DNA from: Aldrovandia affinis
Taxonomy: Eukaryota; Chordata; Actinopteri; Notacanthiformes; Halosauridae
Reading direction: 5' to 3'
Length of the DNA: 64,000 bases
Assembly (NCBI GenBank): GCA_029706075.1
Contig: JAINUG010000004.1
Coordinates: 1,032,547 to 1,096,546, forward strand
The first letter of the stretch is position 1. The number at the start of each line of letters is the position of its first letter. Under the pieces are notes generated by a model, which was given only the letters and a program-made list of their open reading frames with translations, made no database searches and was not told the DNA's origin. This document shows positions 24,501 through 38,640 of this stretch, one piece after another. Both the position numbers and the translations under genes were made by a program.

Positions 24501-26822
24501 GCACCTGTGTTCATTAAGCCTAATAATTCATCGAATTATGTAATTAGGGGTTCGGATGGAGCACAACCTCAAACCCTCTCTGGCACGTGCTTGGGTACAG
24601 GTACAGGTGACACAGCAGCAAATTAAGAGAAACAGCTGGCGATATCAAACTAGGGAGAAAAAAAATATTTGGGCTGTTCAGCCCATTTAAGGTTTTAATC
24701 ATCACTCCAATTATCACTCCAATCATCAATCATCACATATATTCTCACTGATACTGATCAGTAATACTGAAGTAATGCTAAATATCTAAATTGCTTTTAA
24801 ATTGTATTTTAATACTGGAATTGTTTTTAAAATTAACTTTCAGTTTATATCTATATGCGTTTGTGAATTTTTTAAAAGATTTTTTTTATCCTTTTATTTT
24901 CTGTAGTTTATTGTGGACAGGTGTTAGCCTTATTTAAGGTTATGAACACTTAATGCAATGCATCTCATGCTTGTTTTTTTAACACTAACAATGCTTTCGC
25001 AATGTTCCTGACAAATGAAATAAGAAAATAAAGTAAATACATAAATTAAGGTTCTCTGCTTCCATTGTGAATGCTGGTAAGCTGTTCCATTCATCAATAA
25101 ATATCTACTTCAAAAATATTGGTGCATAATTTACCATATGCCCTCTACCGCTGACTGAACTCGAAATAGCATCTCTAATCAACTTTAATAATCCCTAAAA
25201 CAGGAATCAAATCCTTTTTGAGTCACTGTCTGCTAAAATCAGAGAGAAATAGGGTCTAAACGTCAGTTTTGTTGGCCCCTGTACCTTTTGAAAGCGTCTG
25301 CATCCTTCTTATAGTGGATAACTCAGAACTCACCATGCTCTGTGTTATGACAAAGGTTGACATTCCTTACGCAAAGAAAATAATTTCAAAAACGCGTATA
25401 TCATCTTTGTTTTCTGCTCCGTGCTCTGGGTCATCTTAATATCATGTGTTGAAAATATGAAGGAGGACACAATTCAGCCAGTGGCCTTTCTTCTAGAGAA
25501 GAAGAAACTCTGGTGCAAACTTAATTCAGTCAGAAAAGTAGAGATCGGGGCAGAGGGTTTGCACATGTCTTATACTTAACGCGCACAGAGGATATGTCTT
25601 CTCAGCATTCAGGAGCCACACTTTGTTTTTGTCTCAGGGGGGAAGGGGCTAATCTTTGGCTGCCATTTTAGGGAGTTCTGATAAAAGCCACAGCCTGTAG
25701 ACATGTACACGGACCCAGAGTCCACTATTTCAAACTGTTCATGACTAATCCTGGGGCGGACGGGGTAGTGCTCCGTGATGTGGACAAATTACAAGGCAAG
25801 TGAAAACATACGCTCCAGGATATGCTGTCAACGGAACACATGCACTGGCAGAGTACTCACAGTTTACTGTAATTACAGCACCATAGCAATGTGAGGCAAC
25901 TCAGTCATTTCAGTTGAATTTTAAGTTTGAAACTCTGCACCAATTTTTAGCTGGTTAATGAAAATCTATTGAACTTTAAAATACCCGAGCACAAAAAATA
26001 ACAAACTAAAGTGAATCAGATGTTTTGTGCATGCTTGTTTGTAAGTGCCAGGATTTCACTTGGTGACCAGCTACTGGTATACACCAATATATATATATAT
26101 ACATACAGTATATTAAATAAAGGCAAACCTCATCACTCATGTATATTTTGTTTCTTAAAAATACCAAAAAAGAAGGCATGTTTAATCTGTTTGGGGCCCA
26201 CACACATGACACATTCTAAACAGAGCCCTTCCACTGAGAGTAGTGATCCAGAACCTGCCTTAAACAAAGCCTTTATGGCTGTGTGAGTTACTGTCACATG
26301 GATGGCACTGCTTGACACTGAGGTCACAGAAATATTGCACAATTTATTTGCTTATGTTTCCATTACACCCCTGTCTAGCAACTGCCAACCCCCCCGAGAG
26401 AAATGACGGAGGGGGGGGGGGTGGGGGAGGAAAGGCAGTAGAGAGAGAGGCAGAGAGGGATGGCTTGGAGGAAGATGTCCTCACAGAGCCATGTTCTGTG
26501 TGCTCTCTTCTTCTTCACCTGTGGAAATGAAGCTGGCTACCACGGCAGCGTAAAGCATCATTACGGACACGGCCACTCGAGCCCACCACGCATGGCTGCC
26601 CGTCGTATAATTCAGTCTGCAGTGGAATGAGGAGTGGAACTGCTGTCAAAGTAACTGTCCTTGGACTCTATCTACCAGTGTGCTCATGTCCCGCCCATCC
26701 TATCTCATCATTCCCCCATCTCTTCTCACTCCCCCCTGCACCCCCATCATCCCTCCTCACCTCCTCATCTCATAACCCCACATCCCATAACCGGCCCAAT
26801 CTCATACCCCACCAGACCTCTA

Positions 26823-26869
<47 letters not shown>

Positions 26870-27870
26870 CCCCGCTTCACCAGTTCCCCATAACAGCACA
26901 ATAGCTCAGTGATTGGCACATCTGGGCAGCACACACCTGCTGGTCCCTGGCCAGGGAAATGTTTGACATGATTCACCCTCCCACTGAGTTGCCTCCATAA
27001 TAGAGAACGAGATGTACCCCCCCCTTTACAAACACCCTTACAGCTTTCCAGTCCTTTCTCTTCCTTAATCAATGTCCAGAACTCTGTGTTTCTACAGCGG
27101 TGCTGTAACAGCTGCTCGAGGTTTGTTTTCTTCAGAACACATTGTTGTCTAGTGTGTATAGCAGGCAATTTCCGAAAATGAAGGTACACTTAAAACACAC
27201 TGCTTAAATAAAGCCTTTAAAAAAAATAGCCTTTTTTATTGCAGAGCCGCAAAAAAACACGTATGAGGCAAAGAAAGGCAATTTATGATTCTTCAAACAC
27301 AGCTGTGCCTTCCCTCGGGTAACTGAAAACACCACTTGATATTTGTGCCCTCTCTTTTGACTTCCCAAGAAAATGGTGTGCGAAAAAACAGTGTGTGTTG
27401 GAATCGAATCACGCAAATTGCTTTCCCCATAGAGGGATTGTGGCTCTGTACAGTTGAGGGCTGCTGGGTGCACTCAGAAGATCTTCAGTGGGAAAAATTT
27501 GAAATATATATATATATATTTTTTTAAGTCCAATTGCTTTGGAAGAATGCAGCAGGTGCGAAGGAGAAGGGGGTCACATTAACCCTGGGGCGCCCCCAGA
27601 ATGTGTGTACCCCTCTGTTTTTCCCCCATCACAAAGCTCTTTATGTGTGAGGCTGAAGATATGGCATTGGGAGCGAGATGTACAAGGCTTTGCCTCACAG
27701 TTCTAGTTCCTGTCAGAGGCATGGATACAGAGGCACAGAGCAGTCACTTAGATCTGCTGACAGGAGCACAAACCAGGGAAAATGCCACATCTGCTACTGA
27801 AATGCACAGCAGCCATATTACTCTGATGCAGTGCCCGTCCATACAAGTTATTCTGGCTAATATTTATAAA
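24501..27870. other. Non-coding stretch with microsatellites
   Basis: No gene or full transposon recognised. It contains an AT run at about 26087-26102, a G-rich run at 26408-26430, a CA run at 26828-26865 and an AT run at about 27505-27520. The ORFs over the CA run are artefacts. Confidence 0.45.
26828..26865. repeat. (CA)n microsatellite
   Basis: About 19 CA units in a C-rich context. Confidence 0.95.
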
Positions 27871-29265
<1,395 letters not shown>

Positions 29266-29284
29266 TTATTTTAGAGAAACACAA

Positions 29285-29600
29285 CTGTTGTTTCTGAGTC
29301 AATTAAGCAATTAACTAACCAGCATGCTCATGGTTGTGTACAAATATTCTGGGCTGGCCTGGTTGTCTATAATTATGGCTAGTATAGAGGGATGATTGTT
29401 GGGGCATGTTAGACAGGAGATTCACTGATGAAGATTCACTGATGTTTCACAAGGAACAGTGCCTAAGGTCGGCATGGAACTCTGAAGGGAAGACATCATC
29501 AACAAAGGGCAAATGTGGTCAGAAGCGCACACTACTGGATCATAATGTCCGTGCATTAGTTCAAGGCACAAGGGTAACCAATTGACCATAAATTTAAATC
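29285..29600 (+). mobile_element. Tc1-type element fragment, copy E
   Basis: It matches the interior of copy A: ttaagcaattaactaaccag, then a variant of 'tgctgggcaggcc', then 'gatgattgttggggca', then 'gtccgtgcattagttcaa'. Both TIRs are missing. It abuts the right end of the Tc1 element. Confidence 0.65.
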
Positions 29601-29655
29601 GGGCAGTATCTACATACACATTTTTTCCCCTCACAAATTAAACCTGCCTTTAGTA

Positions 29656-29947
29656 CAGGAGTGGGCAATTCCGGTTCTGGAGGGCCAGTGTGTATGCAGG
29701 TTTTTGTTTCTACCAATTACCCCTGGCTCAATTAGCTAATTAGTTGGATAAGCCAATGCTGGTTCACTTGTAGATTAGACCACAGTAACATGTTTCATAT
29801 GGGAACACAAGAACAGTCTTCAGCTGTCATTCATGGGCTTATCAAGAAATGTAGCTAAAATGTCACATCACGTAAATGATTGGGCTAATTATATAATTAA
29901 GAGCAGAAGTTGGCATGAAATCCAGAAACGGATATGGCCCATCCCTG
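29656..29947 (+). mobile_element. hAT-type MITE with 8 bp target-site duplication
   Basis: The ends are CAG-initiated inverted repeats (caggagtgggcaattccggt on the left; cagggatgggccatatccgt as the complement of the right). Both sides carry the identical 8 bp ctttagta (29648-29655 and 29948-29955). CA(G)-type ends with an 8 bp duplication are diagnostic of hAT transposition. At 292 bp with no ORF it is non-autonomous. A truncated relative lies at 55.25 kb. Confidence 0.88.
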
Positions 29948-29955
29948 CTTTAGTA

Positions 29956-31055
29956 GAAGGCATTGTTCACACTGTATAATTAGATTACCTACAAAACATG
30001 GGCTCAAACTTTTAAACATGATTATTTGACCCATATAAGGATAACCTCTAAGCCAAAGAAGAATAGCAATAATAACACTGGTCATTATTTCACATCGCTC
30101 TCCTGCTGCCAACAGCTGCCCGCGTAATTGGAATGGTTTTCCTCTGCAGGCTTGGTAGGGTTATCCCTCTAGGTCTGAAAAGCCACAGAACTGAATAAAT
30201 ACATTGAGAAAATCATTTCTATTAGCAACAAATTATTAATAACAATGCAGACATTACCAACGACTGGCTCAGTCAGGAGCAGGGTGCAGATGCCTGCCTT
30301 TAGAACTGACGGTAGCACCACGGTGGTGGAGTGGTTGCAGCTATTTGCCCCCCCATCCCCTCCCTCTCTGACACCCCCATACCCCCTCTCCTTTTGACAC
30401 TCTCACGCCCACCACCATAACCCTTTCCCCCAACCCCCTCTGACACCCCCATACCCTCCCCTTCCCCCCTCTTTGACATCCCGATACCCTCCCTCCCTCT
30501 CACACCCCAGTAATCCCCCCCGGGATTGTCCTCCACCTCGCCAGCACTCAGTGAACCCCACTGTGGAGATTCCATTCAGTCGATCTCCAGAATGCTGTGT
30601 CTTCCACCAGGAATTGCCACCATGTCCGTGGCAACACTCAACCAATCTGGATGGCTGGGGTGGTGGGGGAGAGCCAAAATAAAAGAATTACAACTGTCAT
30701 CAGGAAAGTCTTTCAGCCACTCCCTGCCACAGGAAAGGAGCGACTCTCAGCTCAGTCAAGCATCTCATCTCGCATCACCCTTCTCTCAGTCTCAGTCTCG
30801 CGTCAAGCATCCCTCGCAGTCGGTCAGTATTCACTACACTAGCGTTCGCAATCTCCAAGACTACATATTTAGTCTATAAATTTGTACTTTATTGTGCACC
30901 CCATAGTACAGTATACAGTACACTACTGTATAAACATTTAAAAATATACTAAAAATGTTAGAAATGGTGCAAAGATGACATTAAAACAATATCTAAAGAT
31001 GGTTGACACAAACCCACTACCAGTACAGTATGCTTGAAATATCGGTAAGGGGCGG
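29956..31055. other. Non-coding stretch with C-rich low-complexity DNA
   Basis: The segment at about 30345-30530 is a degenerate CCCC-rich run (accccctctgacacccccat-like). The ORFs over it are artefacts. No gene recognised. Confidence 0.45.
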
Positions 31056-31125
31056 CTCCTCGCTTATCGACCAATTTGCTTAATGACCTAGTCGTAGGAA
31101 CGGAACTTGGTCGTTAAGTGAGGAG
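31056..31125. repeat. Hairpin-forming repeat
   Basis: ctcctcgcttatcgaccaa at 31056-31074 pairs with ttggtcgttaagtgaggag at 31107-31125 (17 of 19 positions) across a 32 bp loop. It resembles ends of known vertebrate DNA transposons with 'cgttaagtgaggag' termini, but the family was not identified. Confidence 0.6.
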
Positions 31126-32449
31126 TGCCTGTATTTTGGAATGACAGTTTTTGGATGCCGTGCTGGAAGAACGATCTTCGTCTCTCTGATGTCTCTATGA
31201 GAATGACTGAAGTGTGACCAGTTGTTTAAATCATCCCTTCCTCTTTGCCCCGAAATCCGTCCTGCTGTCTGTGGTGGCCCTCCTTCATCGGCCTCCTTCT
31301 GTGTTACAACCACCCGTCACTGGGCTCTGGGCACATGTACTTATCCGTTTATTTATTCATTTTGTCAGGGACATGGCACACTTACCCCTCTAAGTGCCTC
31401 TGTGACCTCTAAGTCTCTATATCGACCCTGATTTGGCTGCAGGCTAGGACATCAAAACCTTACGCAACAAAAGAAGAGGCTAATCATATGAACCAGGGCT
31501 AAGTTGGAGTGAAGAAATGAGTCCAAATTAATGTTTCCTATTGTCCTATTTTTTCCTATTAGCTCAATTAATCAGTGTATTTCTCGGATGCTGTCTTTTT
31601 TTGCAATGTTTGTTCCTGTCAGATGCCTATGTTACAACACAGGAACATGCAATATGGAATCACACAGGTTTTGTTACTCAGAAAACAGCACGCCTCTTTT
31701 TTTATTTCAATATGTGACAAAATAAAAGTTGCTTGTTTTCAGTTGGCCTGCAGGCAATGGCAAGTAAATGCTTAACTCACCAGGTAGAAAGTAGCTCAAA
31801 CTTGCTCATATACAAAACTAAGCTCTACCAAACAATGCAAACAGCTGCCTTCTGCATCTACTTTAAACAAAAACATGTTATGGTCTGTACTCTGTTGTGC
31901 CGTTGCTAAAATGGGCTTCTGACGACTGTCTCACGACACCGGATGTTTATGCTTTGATTGTTCTACATTGCCTTTAAAAAATAATTACCTTGCCAATATT
32001 GCTCTATGATGAACACATTATGCATTTCATCTGCGTAAAAATAAACCCTCTTTTTTCATTTGTTTGTTCGTTGGACTAATGCTTTTGTGGGTTATTCACT
32101 TAGATGAATGCATTAATCATTACAGCCCTAACAGCCCTTAACAGAATAAAAACAGCAGTGTTAAAGCACTCAGAAATGGCATGAAATACATGGAATATGT
32201 GCGCGTTATAAATATTTAGCATAATTATAATTATATAATTAGCATTATAAATATGTACCGACTATATATAAAAACATACCGACTTGCAGGAGAGGCGGAA
32301 GGTTTCAGTTGTTGCGTATGCATCATAATTTCTATTGTCCTTTTTGCACCACTAAGAACCTGTCGAGGCAGAGAGCTTTTGGTTGGGAGATTTCAAAATA
32401 TGTTCAAGCAAATGATGTGGGGCATTGTGCGTATTGAGCTGGGACTGAG
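31126..32449. other. Non-coding stretch
   Basis: No gene recognised. Around 31345-31375 a piece of 'tttatttattcattttgtca' resembles sequence at 37625-37650. Confidence 0.4.
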
Positions 32450-33112
32450 ATGCCCTGCCCTGGCTGTGTGTGATTGAGAGGCCCTGCCCTGGCTGTGTGT
32501 GTTGAGAGGCCCTGCCCAAGCTGTGTGTGTCTGAGAGGCCCTGCCCTGGCTGTGTGTGCCAGGGATGTGATTTTTTTCCTGGTTAATCAGGAAATGTTTA
32601 TTTTCAGACCATAGATATCTTGTGGACATGTGTATGTCATAAGCATACACATTAAGAAATGTTGCACTCTTTGACAGCTGATAGCAGGAGAGAATGTTCA
32701 GCAAATAAAGCCAAATAGCCAGAGATATTTAGCACCAGAAAATCTGCATTTCCTGAATAATCAGGAAAAATCACATCCCTGGACTGAGAGGCCCTGCCCA
32801 AGCTGCGTGTGATTGAGAGGCCCTGCCCTGGCTGTGTGTGATTGAGAGGCCCTGCCCTGGCTGTGTGTGATTGGGAGACCCTGTTCTCGCTCTAAGCTGT
32901 GCCCATTAGTCCAGCAGGGCCATGCCGATGCCCACATGCTCTTCCCTCCAAGCTGTGTGAAGTCCCTGCCGGTGTGATTGGGAGACCCTTCCCTGGCTGT
33001 GTGTGACTGAGACATGCCCTGGCTGTGTGTGATTGATCGGCCCTGCCCAAGCTGTGTGTGATTGAGAGGCGCGGCTGCTGATTGAGAGGCCCTGCCGCCC
33101 CTGCTGCTGTCC
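32450..33112. repeat. GC-rich minisatellite in two blocks
   Basis: The unit of about 27-30 bp is 'ttgagaggccctgccctggc' plus 'tgtgtgtga'. It repeats imperfectly at 32450-32558 and 32783-33085. The two blocks are split by a 224 bp inverted-repeat element. Antisense ORFs rich in 'SQSHTARAGP' are produced by the array and are not genes. Confidence 0.85.
32559..32782. mobile_element. MITE inserted in the minisatellite
   Basis: The ends ccagggatgtgatttttttc and, as the complement of the right end, ccagggatgtgatttttcct extend to about 36 bp of imperfect inverted repeat, including 'taatcaggaaatg'. The flanking minisatellite unit reads through cleanly if the element is removed (ctgtgtgtg joined to actgagagg). 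No ORF. A target-site duplication cannot be read because of the repetitive flanks; superfamily unknown. Confidence 0.78.
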
Positions 33113-34535
33113 CATTAGTCCAGCATTTTCCGATTGCTCTCAGAGAGATGTTTCACATCACTTGCCTTCCGTCCCCTGCCCCCCTCCTCCTGGCCCTTGG
33201 GAGATCTCCAATTGATTAGCAAAGGCTATAGAACATGCATCATTATCGGATTCTGATTAGAATCACAATATTGACTTGTTTTGATTGCTGTGTTTGCAAA
33301 AAAAGGACAAAAAATTTAAAAGAATCCAAGTCATATTAATCTAAGAACTGCTGTGCCTGTTTGTTAAATGGCACCAGATGTTGCCATAGTGACTATTTAA
33401 ACAGTCATTTAGCTATTTTCTCCACTCAGAGCGGAAGCTACAGCTGAAATGCCTTTCATAGGCTAATGAATGGGACAGAGTGCCAAAGGAGGCCAAACAA
33501 GCATGCCTGGATTCTTATTAAAATGTTATTCATTACAAATGCAAATATGATTTCCTATTTAATCATGGAGTTACCAGTTGAAAACAGTTCTTGACTCATT
33601 GAAAGTAATCAAATGTAGCTAAATGTATTGCTGCTAATTAGAAATTACAGGAGAGGACACACAGCCTCTATACAAAACCTTGTGTCTCATAAATAGTGGT
33701 TTATTTAACATAAATTGCTGTTTATCGAATTTCATTCCACCCGTAGCATTTACAGCAGGTAATTACACATAAAAATGACATAGAGAGAGGGAATAGGATT
33801 TATTATTTACTCCAAATGATGTCATTATTTTGTGCTGCTCCGGCCTCTCCAAACGGTGTCAGTGGCTGTGTCTCACTTGGAAAGGCCGCTGTCTTGCTGT
33901 ATACATCCTTCGCAGGCACCATAGAAACTGATGATGCACTGCAAAGAAGAAACCGCGCCTGGGACGCACTCTGAACGTAGGAACATCCAAGAGAGTTTGA
34001 GCGTGACACAAGAGATCAGTGTGTACAACAGTGACAGCTGAGGGTTTTCGGTCTAACGGCTAATGAAAAAAATTAAAAGATTAGTATGTTTTTCAACAGT
34101 ACTTTTATCTATCTAGCTAGCTACTATATTCAGCAAAAAAATTATTACAATAATTGTTTTGGTGAAATTTGACAATCATTTTGTCTTGATCAGCTGAACC
34201 ACTAACTGTCCAGTTTGCTGGCTAACGTATGTTAGCTAGCTCTTTTGGCTAGTATGGGGATTACTAGCTAGTTAGCTAGCTAGCTTATGGAAAGCGTGAG
34301 GGGTGCTTTGGCAACTTATCCAACTTATTACTTAAATGTATTACACAATCAGACCATGGCCTGGCAACACTGGGCTGCCTGAAAGTGACATTTTACCCTC
34401 CTGTTTGTCCAATGATGATGAATGGTGTGACAGAAGAAAAGGATGCCCATCATCAATAAAGCAGACCCACAATAATTTACCTTGTTGAGATTCAGATTAA
34501 TTATTTCACTTTCCTGTCCTTCAAAGAGGGAATCT
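33113..34535. other. Non-coding stretch, possible regulatory DNA
   Basis: Segment 33360-33680 lacks simple repeats and is AT-rich with several TAAT cores. Around 34110-34285 there is a degenerate GCTA-rich patch. No gene recognised. Confidence 0.45.
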
Positions 34536-35650
34536 GGGCCCGTATTCACAAAGAATTTTAAGGGTAAAAGTTGGTCGTAACTCCGGAATTTAGGAGCAAG
34601 TCCGAAAAATAATGGGCGTGTCACTCATAAATTTAGGAGTCCTACATTTTTGGGATAAGAGTATTTCACAAAGGGTTTGAGAGCTAAAAACAGCTCCTAA
34701 GTCCAGGAGAAGTTAGAAGCAGGCAAGAGGACTTCTAAGTCGCTAAAGACCTACTCACGGCGATCCGAAAATCTGCTGCTGGCGGCAATCGTTGTCGCAA
34801 TCGCGTCAACACTGGAGATATTGAATGATACAGAGCTCATAAAAAGGTACCGCCTCAATCGCGAGGATATTATATATATAATATTATATATATTATATAT
34901 AGATACCCGCTGATTTTTTACGAGATGCAGACATGTAACCAATTGACTAGTCAGTATTCTTGGTTTCATGTTAAATCAGTGACACGTAGCCTACATTTGT
35001 ATTTTAGAATCTTTATTAGAATATAATAGGGTGCATCGGATCATTTTTCGGATCAGCAAAAAAAAAAATAACGGGACCAAAGGCACCAAATATTACCAGG
35101 AACTATTCTCAAGGAATTGAATGAATGATAATTTCAGTTTTTCAATTTAAGTTATTTCACTAAATCTTTATTCAAAATTTCCAGGAAATACATTTTTAGA
35201 TTCAGAAAATTTAACAAAAAAATAAAAGATCCAAAATTCATTTATAAAAACATGTTTTAGTATAAAAGCAAACCAAAACATATATGGTTTGTATAACAGC
35301 GGCTGTATTTGTATTTCTCTATGATGGTTCAATTTAGCTATTAATCCGCGGATCATATGCGTGCTGAACCGTGGGGGTTGATCCGTACGCGGGGAGAGAC
35401 CCATCCCCTATATCAGCCAATCACTGTGGGCATTCTGAGTAAGCTCGTTCATGAGAAACAACGTCATCCCTAGCAACGACGTCAACCCCGCCCTCACTCT
35501 TAGCTTGACAATATTAGGAATTCCTTAGTATGAGTTGGTCTTTGGAGCTTTGTGAATAGGTTTTAAGGTGGGACTCCTAACTGAAAAGGTTTTAGTGCGA
35601 TTTAGAAGTACTCCTAGTGGTAAGATAAAATGCTTTGTGAATACGGGCCC
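34536..35650 (+). mobile_element. PIF/Harbinger-like element, copy 2
   Basis: It has the same termini (gggcccgtattcacaaagaa; right end the complement) and the same internal order as copy 1 at 8.1 kb, with near-identity over the first 550 bp or so. Differences include a deletion near 35090 and a variant stretch at about 35190-35400. Same orientation as copy 1. No catalytic region. Confidence 0.75.
34785..34876 (+). pseudogene. Harbinger transposase N-terminal remnant in copy 2
   Basis: It reads the same residues as copy 1 (NDTELIKRYRLNRE), followed by Asp-Ile-Ile where copy 1 has Gly-Ile-Ile. It then enters an AT-rich repeat. Confidence 0.62.
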
Positions 35651-36600
35651 AGATCCTCAGCTCAAAAATTCAGTTATTTACATAAATAAAACAATAAACA
35701 GAAACTACGACCAACACATAACACGAGGGTGGACATTAGTTTCCCCAAGCATAGTGGTTTGAGAGGCTCCAGGTTCCACAGGCAGGAGGCAGGCTCACAC
35801 ACCTGCCTCTGGCGAGGCCCGGAATGGCATACTTCCATTGCTGCCAGGAACAGAGAGTGGAATATTGGAAAAAGTGCACCTAACACAGAAACCTTGGTAA
35901 TATATGAGCACAAGTGTTTGTTTATGAGTCTGACAGCCACTGGCACAAAGCTCCCTCTGAAAAGGAGGGTTAGGAAAAGGCCAAATGCTAACAATACCAG
36001 GAACAGGCTGCTAAAGTAAGACAGTTTGAAAGCAGCGATTAGCATTCGCCGCCTGCAAGCTTCTTTACCTTTCTTTTTTTTTGCAGCTCTATAGGGGAAA
36101 CTAGCTCCTGCATTACGCCAGAAAGCATTGACTGAAGTGTGCTGCCAAAAGCTCACTCTTTCTCTCCGAGTGTGGGCCATCCTCACTGACCCAGACAGGA
36201 GCGTATCGGCCAGGGCTCCCAATTGGAAAGATGTCAGGAGAGAGCGGGAAGCGATCTGGAGGAGCGGCCCCCAGGGCGCCCGGGCCGGGTGGCTTCATTA
36301 AAAGTTAGCATTTATTTATTTGATTTCTGCTTGAAGGGGGCCGCTCGTAATGGAGGTTATCTCAGGAACGTTTGCCTCCTCTCTCCCCAGGGGGGTAACT
36401 CAGCCCTCGGATATCTTCAGCTTAATGTCAGGCTGGAGGGGAGGTGGGGGGGGGTACACACTGTAGCCATTATTGGCTGCCACCACCACTGCACTGTGGA
36501 AAAACTGTGCTTGAGGACAAAAACAAAAACCTGAGGATCCGCCAGCCCACTTTTTGAGCAACAATAAGAATCTTGTGAGCGAGCGCTGGTGAGAGATGAC
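35651..36600. other. Non-coding stretch with a possible LINE C-terminal scrap
   Basis: On the minus strand near 35910-35980 a frame reads LLFRGSFVPVAVRLIN, resembling the 'R-x-x-SF-(I/V)-P-x-A-(I/V)-R-x-(L/I)-N' end of many LINE ORFs. The rest of that ORF shows no RT motif. Segment 36290-36420 is repeat-free. Confidence 0.35.
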
Positions 36601-36639
36601 ATTGAGTTCCTATCCTGAGAACCAGCAGTAGATGACAAT

Positions 36640-36799
36640 GTATGACAGAGAGAGAGACAGACAGGAGGAGGGAGGGAGAGAAAGAGAGACAGCAGTGAGA
36701 GAGGGAGGAAGAGAAAGAGAGAAAAAGAAAGCAGTGAATGACGAATGTATGACAGCACAACTCGGTGCAGAGAGAGACAGAGGGAGGGAGGGAGAGAGA

Positions 36800-36874
<75 letters not shown>

Positions 36875-36920
36875 CAGTGAATGATAAATGTATGACAGCA
36901 CAACTCAGCACAGAGAGTGA
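36640..36920. repeat. (GA)n array with a duplicated flank
   Basis: A pure GA run lies at about 36806-36870. The flank 'atgtatgacagcacaactc' occurs at about 36745 and 36888, so a unit of about 144 bp containing the GA tract was duplicated. Ser-Leu and Arg-Glu ORFs across it are artefacts. Confidence 0.9.
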
Positions 36921-36924
36921 GGGA

Positions 36925-37859
36925 GAGACTTACACAAAGCTACAATGAAAATGAGCTCCTAATAAAGAACAGAATTTTGTTATTTTAGAGTAAAATACAA
37001 TGAACAGAAAAGTATTAAATCAAATGTAAACATCTAGAGAACAAACTGGGCAATGCTGAGAATAGTGGAAAATAAGGACTTGCCAGAAAAATAAAACCAA
37101 GTACCAAGCTAACTAGGTAGCTAGCAAAAATGACTTAAGTAAATAAATAAGTAAATAGGAGAGAAGAGACCAAAGAAAGGGCCATTGCAAGGCATGCAAA
37201 TGCTTAAGAAGACATAAAGCGGAAAACAAGGAGGTAGGCTTCTATTCTAATTATTATTTAAAAAGCTAACGTTAGTTAATCAAATTGGCCAAGAAGCTGC
37301 AATTTGTTCAGTCAGACTCTGACAGACAGGCATTTTGACAGTTGGAAAGGGATACATGTCACAAAGCCGAGGGGTGGAGCCTCAGCAGCCTCCCAATCAC
37401 CTTCTCTGATGATGTCACGATTCAAGTGAAAGGGGGGGAAGAAAACACAAGTCCAAAATTCTGAGAGAGTTCCCAAAGACTTTGATGGCAGATTTTATGA
37501 TGTGTGGCAGAGAAGTCAAAACAGACCTGCCTCTTTTACACAGAGCACCCAAATGCCTGGCACACAGCCCTCTGTACTGTCAATAAAGACCTAAAAATGG
37601 GCAGCAATAACACTATTTCATTTTCATTTATTAATTTATTTGACAGGGACAGTACACATTCATAACATTTCTGTAAATGTGCCAGAGTTAGCGAATGAGG
37701 CTAATTTTCATCTGTAGTCCCTGGGGCACTATGAGGCAATTATACCTGGACACCTCCCCCACATTTAATATCAACTTATATACTAATGGCGCTGCAATGA
37801 TTCAGGGCTCCGAGGCAAATTTTACAAAAATGTGAAAATGACTTTCATCAATTAAAAAA
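36925..37859. other. Non-coding stretch
   Basis: No gene recognised. 'tttatttgacagggacagta' at 37637-37656 looks like a piece of a dispersed fish repeat. Confidence 0.4.
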
Positions 37860-37861
37860 TC

Positions 37862-38640
37862 TTGTCAAGAGAGAGAAATACTACCTGCCTCCAACAGCCG
37901 TACCAGACCCTGAGCCACAGCCCCCTGCCACCAGTGCCGCTGCTCCATCCTCGCCTAACACACACTCCTCACACACCCAGAAGAACAGTGTCTGTGCAGC
38001 GGATTCAGGAATGTCTGTCTCTGTTTGAGGTGGAAATCACAGTTCAGGGAACAAAATCTACAAGAGGGTGACAAAGTGCAGCAGCTCACAGAGGAGCTGT
38101 TTAAAGAGGAGGCCAGGGCAACAATGGAGCAGTTGGGCGCTGACATGAGACAAGCACAGGGGAAACAAGGCTCTGAGAGATGAACTGTCTCAGGTGAGAG
38201 AGGAGCTTGAGAAGAAAGAGAGGCATGTCCTTACTCTCAATCAGCAGCCGTGCAATGAATCCACAGCAGCACCAGCAGAGCCGCCCCACAGCCCCATGAC
38301 AACCACAGACTCACAAACGGACACCAGCCAGGCAGACCCTGGGACCAGCCTGGACCCCTCCCTTTCTGCTCCACAGCCTCACAGCACTCCTGCAGCCACA
38401 TAGCCAGCCCATCCTCACCACCACAGCCTGCCACAGAGGGACTCCCACAACCGCCTAAAACAGCTAGTCTAGCCGAACCACAGAAAGCTGTTCCCCAGAC
38501 ATCGAATCACAAAGTTCTGGTGCGCGACAACAAACAATGCACTCCAACTCCTCTGCCAATCCAGTCTGGATGACCCTGAGAATGTCATTATTCATACGGG
38601 CACAAATGACCTATGTATGAATCTTAAAGTAAATAAGAAA
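37862..38640 (+). pseudogene. LINE N-terminal region relic
   Basis: It begins with a Pro/Thr-rich stretch and continues, after frameshifts, to a Gln/Glu-rich helix (REELEKKERHVLTLNQQ near 38194-38245). A Ser/Thr/Pro linker follows, then near 38485-38625 a frame reading KLFPRHRITKFW and VIIHTGTNDL. The GTND motif is typical of the SGNH hydrolase-like part of some LINE proteins. Several stops and frame changes. Confidence 0.72.

Noticed and set aside
32393-33115. Minus-strand ORFs with SQSHTARAGP repeats
   Set aside because: Produced by the minisatellite unit.
35674-36222. 182-codon minus-strand ORF with hydrophobic stretches
   Set aside because: No recognised domain over most of its length and the window is repeat-rich; only a short LINE-like scrap is plausible.
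36417-36948. Ser-Leu and Arg-Glu ORFs
   Set aside because: Translation of the GA array.
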